DNA from: Candidatus Ruminimicrobiellum caprinum
Lineage (GTDB): Bacteria > Elusimicrobiota > Endomicrobiia > Endomicrobiales > Endomicrobiaceae
NCBI GenBank assembly: GCA_017413305.1
Contig: JAFPUA010000045.1
Span: 1-5,611 of the forward strand
Direction of reading: 5' to 3'
Length of the DNA stretch: 5,611 nt
In this document: positions 1 to 4,788 of the stretch, in pieces
How positions within the stretch are numbered: position 1 is the first letter of the stretch
How the letters are laid out: each line of letters opens with the position of its first letter
Made by a program: the position numbers and the translations under genes
Notes under the pieces: model-generated
Seen by the model: only the letters and a program-made list of their open reading frames with translations
What the model was told of the DNA's origin: nothing
Databases searched by the model: none

Positions 1-13
1 AATAAGAAAATTT

Positions 14-703
14 ATGTTTGGAGAAATAGGCTACCAAAAATTATTTGTGGCATTTATTATGTTGGGCATATATTTCATTACGCGTCCTCTACAGAATATT
101 TTAGGCCCGCATCCTATGCCTATGATAATAAATTCTTTAAGACAGTTTTTTATTATGGGTCTAATTGCACCGTCAATATTTGTTGGTATTCTTCACTGGG
201 TTCCGGGTGAAAGCGGTGCACCGAAATCTACAGTTTTTGCTTCCTACAGTATAGGTATTTTGATGGGAATAATTTTTGTTCTTATAAATTCTATGGCAGT
301 AGATGGTTCGAAAATCATAGCAAGTATAGGTTCGTTAAATTTGTACGATGCTACTTGGTTTTCCGCCAAAGATGTAAAACTTCAATTGATACTTATACAT
401 CTTATTTGTCAGCTGGTTTCTCCAGTAGGTTTAATACTTCTTGCAGCGGCATTTGTCCGTCACAGAAGACATACCTATATGCTTGGGCATATTTATACAA
501 ATATGAAAACTAAATGGAGATATCTTGAAACCGGATTAATTATTCTTCCGGGATCATTTATTCTGTCAGGGATCTTTGCGATGTTTGGAAGATATTATAC
601 ATATCTGTGGGTTATATATTTTGTCGGTTCCATTATTGCAGGCGGTTTTGTTCTTTACAGTATAAAACTTGCTCCTCGCGAAAAACCTGCCGACTTGAAG
701 TGA
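14..703 (+). CDS. Six-helix integral membrane protein of unknown function, possibly 5'-truncated
   Basis: I do not recognise this family. The 229-residue protein is mostly hydrophobic, with six likely membrane helices near residues 9-23, 43-62, 73-92, 124-148, 172-191 and 197-216. The basic cluster RHRRH (149-153) after helix 4 and the basic C-terminal tail (KLAPREK) place both termini in the cytoplasm by the positive-inside rule. The longest loop, about residues 93-123, would face outward. No catalytic motif is evident. The start is uncertain: the reading frame stays open to the left edge of the window, and only weak purine-rich sequence precedes the ATG, so the true start may lie outside. 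The stop is 7 bp before dnaX and overlaps the dnaX Shine-Dalgarno, so the two genes are probably co-transcribed and translationally coupled. Coding is secure; function is unknown. Confidence 0.8.
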   Translation: MFGEIGYQKLFVAFIMLGIYFITRPLQNILGPHPMPMIINSLRQFFIMGLIAPSIFVGILHWVPGESGAPKSTVFASYSIGILMGIIFVLINSMAVDGSKIIASIGSLNLYDATWFSAKDVKLQLILIHLICQLVSPVGLILLAAAFVRHRRHTYMLGHIYTNMKTKWRYLETGLIILPGSFILSGIFAMFGRYYTYLWVIYFVGSIIAGGFVLYSIKLAPREKPADLK

Positions 704-710
704 GGTTATC

Positions 711-2432
711 ATGTCATACTTAGTATTGGCTCGTAAGTTTCGTCCTGCAACTTTTGATGAAGTTATCGGACAGGATCATATATCACAAACTTTAAAAAAT
801 GCAATAAAAGAAGATAAAGTTGCACATGCGTATTTGTTTAGCGGTCCTCGCGGAACCGGTAAGACGACGATGGCAAGAATTTTTGCTAAGGCACTTAACT
901 GTAAAAATGGTCCTACACCCGAACCGTGCTGTAAGTGTGAAAATTGTGAAGAAATAGCAAAAAATCAAAGTATAGATGTGATGGAAATAGATGCTGCATC
1001 CAATACTGGTGTAGATAATATCAGAGAAATCAGAGAAAATGTAAAATTCGGTGCAACATCTTCAAAATATAAAATTTATATTATAGACGAAGTTCATCAG
1101 CTTTCTACTGGAGCTTTTAATGCATTGCTTAAAACATTGGAAGAGCCGCCTGAACATGTTATATTTATTTTAGCAACTACAGAGCAGCATAAAGTTCCTA
1201 TAACTATTCTTTCCAGATGTCAAAAATACAGATTTAGACTTTTATCAACCAACGAAATTGCGTTGGCTATTAAGAATATTGCTCGTAAAGATAATTTTGA
1301 AATAGAAGATGAAGCTTTAAAGATTATAATAAATGCTTCCGGTGGTTCTATGAGAGATGCCCTCAGTTTGTTGGATCAGGCTATATCTGCCACAACCGGA
1401 AAAATTACGGAAGAATATATCAGAAACCTTATTGGACTTTTACCAAAAGAGATTATTTCTTCGACGGTAGATTATATTGCAAAAAATGATGTTGATTCAA
1501 TAATAAAAATGTGCAAACGCGTCTATGAGGACGGATATAATGTCCTTCAGTTTGCAAAAGATTTAAGAGATTATTTTAGACAGTTGATGATATTTTCTAT
1601 TAATCCGGATGTAGCAGATGTATCTACAGAGGATAAAAAATTATTTGACAGGCAGAAAACTCTTTTCCCGATGTCCAGATACATTAGAATGGGGAATTTG
1701 ATTTCTAAAGCATTGGAAGAAATGAAATGGCATGATCAGCCGAGAATTTTATTAGAACTTTATCTTTTGAAAATGGCAGAACCTTATTACAATGTCGGTG
1801 AACTGATTTCTAAAATTAATGAAATTGCCAAAAAAGGGGTAACAGTACTTCCTAACAACATACAGTCGGAAAAAGTTTCCGTACATCCGGAAAGTGTAAA
1901 AGAAGATTCTGTATCTGATGATGTTATAGATGAACAGCAGGAAGAAGAAAATGTTGAAACAATGGCAGATGCCGTAGGTAATGACTTGATGGGTTTATGG
2001 ACGGAAATTGTTGCCGAATTTTCTAAAAAACATCCAATGTCTGCACAAAGTTTAAAAGATGCAGTTGTTAAAGAGCAAAACGCAAATACATTTCAAATAT
2101 CGGCTAAGAGTTCTATGGCATTAAATATGATAAAGACATATCAAGAAACTATACAAAAATTAATGACCAGAAAAAGCGGTAGAGAAATAAAAGTTGTTTT
2201 AAAACTTGATGATATTGTAGAAAAAGGCGGTATAGTTAAAGAAGATATAAGAATTGAAAATGAGCAGCCTGTTGTTAAAGAAGAAAAATTTACCGTTGTT
2301 GAAGATTTAAAAGAAACTGCTGCCACGGCAATACCGTCCAAAATTGAAAGTATAGCTAAAAAATTCGGCGGTTCTGCCGTCAGAAAAGAAAGAAGAGTAA
2401 CTCAAGTCGTAGAAGACGACTTGGAGGAATAG
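711..2432 (+). CDS. dnaX: DNA polymerase III subunit gamma/tau (clamp-loader ATPase)
   Basis: This is the AAA+ motor of the clamp loader, which uses ATP to open the beta sliding clamp and place it on primed DNA; tau-type forms also tie the polymerase to the replisome. The 573-residue protein opens with the typical YLVLARKFRPATFDEVIGQ. It has Walker A GPRGTGKT (45-52), zinc-binding cysteines C64, C73, C76 and C79 (C74 is extra), Walker B IIDEVH (124-129), sensor 1 around ATTE (155-158), the SRC arginine-finger motif (168-170) and sensor 2 GSMRDALSLLD (212-222). A helical collar domain covers about 240-355. A low-complexity acidic linker (about 385-423) leads to a tau-like C-terminal domain (about 425-500) and a charged tail ending EDDLEE. 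The ATG is supported by a GTGAGG Shine-Dalgarno five bases upstream, overlapping the previous stop. An A6G4 run at 1830-1839 could permit a shorter gamma form. Identification is secure. Confidence 0.97.
   Translation: MSYLVLARKFRPATFDEVIGQDHISQTLKNAIKEDKVAHAYLFSGPRGTGKTTMARIFAKALNCKNGPTPEPCCKCENCEEIAKNQSIDVMEIDAASNTGVDNIREIRENVKFGATSSKYKIYIIDEVHQLSTGAFNALLKTLEEPPEHVIFILATTEQHKVPITILSRCQKYRFRLLSTNEIALAIKNIARKDNFEIEDEALKIIINASGGSMRDALSLLDQAISATTGKITEEYIRNLIGLLPKEIISSTVDYIAKNDVDSIIKMCKRVYEDGYNVLQFAKDLRDYFRQLMIFSINPDVADVSTEDKKLFDRQKTLFPMSRYIRMGNLISKALEEMKWHDQPRILLELYLLKMAEPYYNVGELISKINEIAKKGVTVLPNNIQSEKVSVHPESVKEDSVSDDVIDEQQEEENVETMADAVGNDLMGLWTEIVAEFSKKHPMSAQSLKDAVVKEQNANTFQISAKSSMALNMIKTYQETIQKLMTRKSGREIKVVLKLDDIVEKGGIVKEDIRIENEQPVVKEEKFTVVEDLKETAATAIPSKIESIAKKFGGSAVRKERRVTQVVEDDLEE
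1830..1839 (+). other. A6G4 run in dnaX, possible slippage site for a gamma-length product
   Basis: Codons 374-376 of dnaX are AAA AAA GGG followed by another G. A -1 shift here would add six codons (AGG GGT AAC AGT ACT TCC) and stop at TAA 1853-1855, giving about 381 residues, just past the collar domain. A +1 shift would stop at TAA 1840-1842. Escherichia coli and Thermus dnaX use A-rich slippery runs in the equivalent region. Against it, the -1 heptamer here is C AAA AAA rather than A AAA AAG. No upstream Shine-Dalgarno-like stimulator was recognised, and the nearest downstream hairpin (1867-1881) is too far away for the usual spacing. This is a speculative site. Confidence 0.25.
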
Positions 2433-2453
2433 AAAAATAGCAAAGCGATTTTT
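2433..2453. repeat. Imperfect 21-nt palindrome just after the dnaX stop
   Basis: The arms AAAAATAGC (2433-2441) and GCGATTTTT (2445-2453) pair around an AAA loop with one A-G mismatch. It starts immediately after the dnaX TAG. It could act as a weak terminator or an mRNA 3'-end stabiliser, but only two pairs are G-C and the T run lies inside the stem, so strong termination is unlikely. It has the same length and the same outer AAAAAT/ATTTTT arms as the palindrome at 2485-2505. Confidence 0.6.
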
Positions 2454-2463
2454 ACAATAAACT

Positions 2464-2484
2464 CTCAGCCCTCAGCTCTCAGCT
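2464..2484. repeat. Three tandem copies of a CTCAGCY heptamer
   Basis: CTCAGCC (2464-2470), CTCAGCT (2471-2477) and CTCAGCT (2478-2484) follow one another exactly, differing only in the last base of the first copy. The block is clearly richer in G and C than the surrounding intergenic DNA and sits between two palindromes. It is noncoding here. It may be a simple-sequence tract or the core of a dispersed repeat family. Confidence 0.85.
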
Positions 2485-2506
2485 AAAAATTACGGAGTAA
2501 TTTTTA
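2484..2506 (+). promoter_or_regulatory. Hairpin at the recR start with the Shine-Dalgarno in its loop
   Basis: TAAAAATTAC (2484-2493) and GTAATTTTTA (2497-2506) are perfect reverse complements around the loop GGA. The right arm ends on the base before the recR ATG at 2507. The GGAG Shine-Dalgarno (2494-2497) occupies the loop and the first base of the right arm, nine bases from the start codon. The stem has only one G-C pair. If it forms in mRNA it would present or partly mask the ribosome-binding site, so recR translation could depend on structure. The palindrome is seen directly; the regulatory role is inferred. Confidence 0.55.
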
Positions 2507-3103
2507 ATGAATCGTCCTCAATTAGTAGAAAAAATGATTGATGCAGTAAAGCGTCTGCCCGGGGTAGGACCTAAAATGGCGGAAAGGCTCTGTTATCATA
2601 TTCTTAAAATGCCGGAATATGAAGCAACTGCTTTTATTGATGCAATAAAGAAAGCTCGTCAGGAAATAAAAGTTTGTTCTGTTTGTTATAATTTAAGCGA
2701 GTCAGATCCTTGCCCGATATGTTCCGACGATACCAGAAATAAAGAATTGTTGTGTGTTGTTGAAACCCCTCAGGATTTAATTGCTGTCAGTAAAGTAAAA
2801 AATTATGACGGACTATATTTTGTTTTGGGCGGAGCATTGTCACCGCTTGATGCAGTAGGTCCTAAAGATATAAGAATCGATAAATTACTTAAAAGATTAA
2901 AAGATAATAATATTAAGGAAGTTATTCTTGCTACCGATATGGATTCTAAGGGGGAAACAACAGCTGTTTATTTGGCCCAGTTAATAAAACCTTTGGGAAT
3001 AACGGTTTCTCGTCTTGGTTATGGTATGCCTGTTGGTGGAGATATTGAGTATGCCGACGAGATTACAATATCAAAAGCTATTGCCGGCAGAAAGGAAATG
3101 TAG
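2507..3103 (+). CDS. recR: Recombination mediator protein RecR
   Basis: RecR works with RecF and RecO to load RecA onto gapped, SSB-coated single-stranded DNA during recombinational repair; the family forms ring-shaped DNA clamps. The 198-residue protein is of normal family length. It shows the N-terminal helix-hairpin-helix LPGVGPKMAERL (17-28), a four-cysteine zinc finger (C57, C60, C69, C72), a Toprim domain from about 80 to 175, and the conserved C-terminal PVGGDIEYADEITISKA (175-191). The Toprim segment reads ATDMDSKGETTA (142-153), where many RecR proteins have a form close to ATNPTxEGEATA, so this is a sequence variant. The ATG has a GGAG nine bases upstream inside a hairpin loop. It follows dnaX by 74 bp with no ybaB gene between them, and lepB begins 10 bp after its stop. 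Identification is secure. Confidence 0.97.
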   Translation: MNRPQLVEKMIDAVKRLPGVGPKMAERLCYHILKMPEYEATAFIDAIKKARQEIKVCSVCYNLSESDPCPICSDDTRNKELLCVVETPQDLIAVSKVKNYDGLYFVLGGALSPLDAVGPKDIRIDKLLKRLKDNNIKEVILATDMDSKGETTAVYLAQLIKPLGITVSRLGYGMPVGGDIEYADEITISKAIAGRKEM

Positions 3104-3108
3104 GAGAG
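3102..3108 (+). promoter_or_regulatory. lepB ribosome-binding site, fixes the lepB start
   Basis: AGGAGAG lies five bases before the ATG at 3114 and overlaps the recR stop codon (TAG 3101-3103). The open frame extends upstream to an ATG at 3015, but that would add 33 residues read from inside recR and has no comparable site. The 3114 start is therefore preferred, and the overlap suggests recR-lepB translational coupling. Confidence 0.85.
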
Positions 3109-3113
3109 TCAAA

Positions 3114-3887
3114 ATGGAATTAAAATTATTTATAGCAGGTTTAATATTCCTGATACTTGCAATAGTAATGCAGGTGGTTAAAAAGAAATTTATTAAGGGT
3201 AAACCTAATAAAGTTTTTGAAGATGTTTATTCTTGGGTTGATACATTGTGGACAGCATTAATAATTGCATCGATAATAATGTATTTCTTATTGCAAGCAT
3301 TTAAAATTCCTACAGGCAGCATGAGAATGACACTGCTTGAAAAAGATCATCTCTTTGCATTAAAATGCGTTTACGGTTTAAGAGTGCCTTTTACCGACGG
3401 GAAAAGAATTCTTTCCGTTAAACAAGTTAAAAAAGGAGATGTTGTTATATTTCAGTGCCCTCCTTCAGCATTGTCTGCTGCAGAACGAGCTGACGGAGTT
3501 AAAAAAGATTATATCAAAAGATGCGTTGCTCTTGCAGGTGATAAAGTAGAAATAAAAAATAAAATGCTTTATGTTAATGATGTTCTTGTTGAAGAAGAAT
3601 ATGTAAGCCATAGTGATGTTAATTCTTATCCTAAAATTGATATTGCAAACTCTCAGGAAGAATATCAATCTGCTTGGGAAAAAGGTGAGTTTGCTTTGCT
3701 TCCGGTAAGTATGATTAGAGATAATTTTGGTCCTGTTGTTGTTCCAGAAGGACATTATATGGTATTAGGTGATAACAGAGATTATTCTTTTGATGCAAGA
3801 TTTTGGGGACCGTTACCGGATAAGTATCTAAAGGGAAAGGCTTTAATAGTTTATTGGCCGCTTAACAGAATTAAATTAATAAAATAA
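3114..3887 (+). CDS. lepB: Signal peptidase I (leader peptidase)
   Basis: This membrane serine protease removes signal peptides from proteins exported by Sec or Tat, cutting on the outer face of the cytoplasmic membrane. The 257-residue protein has two N-terminal membrane helices (about 4-22 and 43-61) joined by a basic cytoplasmic loop, the arrangement seen in Gram-negative enzymes. Box B is IPTGSMRMTL (65-74) with catalytic Ser69. Box C is VKKGDVVIF (105-113). Box D is DYIKRCVALAGD (132-143) with the general-base Lys135. Box E is GDNRDYSFDARFWG (219-232). Met72 replaces the proline usual three residues after the catalytic serine. A segment of about 165-210 between boxes D and E is a family-typical variable region. 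It is the last gene before a strong terminator. Family and activity are secure; its link to dnaX and recR looks positional rather than functional. Confidence 0.95.
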   Translation: MELKLFIAGLIFLILAIVMQVVKKKFIKGKPNKVFEDVYSWVDTLWTALIIASIIMYFLLQAFKIPTGSMRMTLLEKDHLFALKCVYGLRVPFTDGKRILSVKQVKKGDVVIFQCPPSALSAAERADGVKKDYIKRCVALAGDKVEIKNKMLYVNDVLVEEEYVSHSDVNSYPKIDIANSQEEYQSAWEKGEFALLPVSMIRDNFGPVVVPEGHYMVLGDNRDYSFDARFWGPLPDKYLKGKALIVYWPLNRIKLIK

Positions 3888-3905
3888 AACATTATATCCG
3901 GGTGT

Positions 3906-3950
3906 AAAAACAGCAAAGTCATAATTCAGACTTTGCTGTTTTTTTGTTTT
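3906..3950. terminator. Strong intrinsic terminator, probably bidirectional
   Basis: A perfect 15-bp stem pairs 3906-3920 (AAAAACAGCAAAGTC) with 3929-3943 (GACTTTGCTGTTTTT) around an 8-base loop, followed by more T residues to 3950. It lies 18 bp after the lepB stop and 11 bp beyond the stop of the convergent minus-strand gene. The A-run on the left supplies a T-run for transcripts from the other strand, so it probably ends both units. Confidence 0.95.
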
Positions 3951-3961
3951 ATCATCCAATT

Positions 3962-4612
3962 TTATTTTGTAATTTTATCATCGTCTAACTTGAACATATA
4001 ATCGGTATTCGTTACGAAATCAGTTGCTTTCTTATTTCTCAAGAACAGAAATACCATAGCTAAAAGACATACAAAAACTATTCCCAAATAAATTAATGTC
4101 CATTTTGAGTAATAATTATAAAAAGTAGCTTCACTCATCGTGCCGAAACAGGAAGAATATCCGTAGAAAAATACTTTCATACTCAAAACAAAAGCTTCTT
4201 TAAATAATAAAATAATCCACGTTGCAATTGTGCAGCCGAAAATAAATTCAATTATTCTTCCGGAAGAATAAAACAGTTCACCATTTGATACGACGGTATA
4301 AAGTCTGTTATTATCAGACAAACCGGAATCTTTTATAAACAAATTTTCATGATGAGCAAGAATCATTTCCCAACTTTTTTGCCAAGCAGATGCTCCCCAG
4401 AAAGAATAAATAGCACAAATGCTTAAAATTAAACCTATTAAAACGATAACGATAGGTAACCCAATGAATCCTTTCCCTGCGTAAGAGATATACAGCGTAA
4501 ACAAAACTACAATGACTGTGGAATAACCGATAATTTTAGATTTAATCTTAGTTGCACTTGATTCGTAGGCTTCTATAGCCTTTTCATACATGAATTTTAC
4601 ATTTTCGTTCAT
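3962..4612 (-). CDS. Four-helix membrane protein, RipA-family-like
   Basis: The 216-residue protein has a short charged N-terminus and two close helices (about 27-45 and 49-72). A soluble stretch of about 45 residues follows, then two more helices (about 119-141 and 172-192) and a charged C-terminal tail. Just after helix 2 it reads GASAWQKSWEMILAHHENLF (73-92) and then RLYTVV (103-108). From memory, this recalls the RGSxxWQxxWExxIxxLE...LYxxV pattern of RipA-like octameric membrane proteins, a family named after a Francisella inner-membrane protein of unclear biochemical role. I see no catalytic residues. The ATG has a strong GAGGAGGGG Shine-Dalgarno (4616-4624, minus strand). It is a single-gene unit, convergent with lepB and divergent from the nucleotidyltransferase gene, which suggests an accessory insertion among core genes. 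Coding is secure; the family assignment is tentative. Confidence 0.85.
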   Translation of the reverse strand: MNENVKFMYEKAIEAYESSATKIKSKIIGYSTVIVVLFTLYISYAGKGFIGLPIVIVLIGLILSICAIYSFWGASAWQKSWEMILAHHENLFIKDSGLSDNNRLYTVVSNGELFYSSGRIIEFIFGCTIATWIILLFKEAFVLSMKVFFYGYSSCFGTMSEATFYNYYSKWTLIYLGIVFVCLLAMVFLFLRNKKATDFVTNTDYMFKLDDDKITK

Positions 4613-4652
4613 TAGCCCCTCCTCAAAAAATAAAATATTTCAATTAAACAAC

Positions 4653-4681
4653 ATTTTACAAAAAACATATAACAAAAACAA
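4653..4681 (-). promoter_or_regulatory. Possible promoter for the minus-strand membrane-protein gene
   Basis: On the minus strand TTGTTT (4676-4681) and TAAAAT (4653-4658) are separated by 17 bases, and the gene starts about 40 bases further on. The -35 matches consensus at only three of six positions in very AT-rich DNA, so this is a weak call. Some promoter is expected in this region because the gene stands alone. Confidence 0.3.
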
Positions 4682-4720
4682 GCTATTTTTTTGAGAATTG
4701 TTTTAAGAGATATTTTCTTC

Positions 4721-4749
4721 TTGCCAAAACAAACAAAAACTGATAAAAT
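4721..4749 (+). promoter_or_regulatory. Sigma-70-type promoter for the nucleotidyltransferase gene
   Basis: TTGCCA (4721-4726) and TAAAAT (4744-4749) each match consensus at five of six positions and are 17 bases apart, the optimal spacing. Transcription would start near 4756, leaving a leader of about 33 bases before the ATG at 4789. I see no obvious operator or riboswitch in the leader. Confidence 0.65.
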
Positions 4750-4788
4750 CTTAAGAAATATACAATATAAATCATATAGGGGGTTCTC

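Noticed and set aside
1400..1411. Second occurrence of AAAAATTACGGA, matching the recR hairpin left arm and loop
   Set aside because: It lies in coding dnaX sequence without the right arm or heptamers; a 12-base match is weak in such A-rich DNA.
1867..1881. CGGAAA/TTTCCG hairpin as a frameshift stimulator or internal terminator
   Set aside because: The 6-bp stem is too far from the A6G4 run for usual stimulation and has no T-run after it.
2141..2341. 66-residue minus-strand open frame
   Set aside because: It is antisense to the C-terminal part of dnaX, and its Ser/Thr/Phe-rich content reflects the complement of Lys/Glu codons.
3015..3113. Upstream ATG extending lepB by 33 residues
   Set aside because: The extension is recR read in another frame, and a good AGGAGAG site marks the ATG at 3114.
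3465..3755. 96-residue minus-strand open frame
   Set aside because: It is antisense to lepB codons that encode conserved signal peptidase motifs, and its composition is that of a shadow frame.
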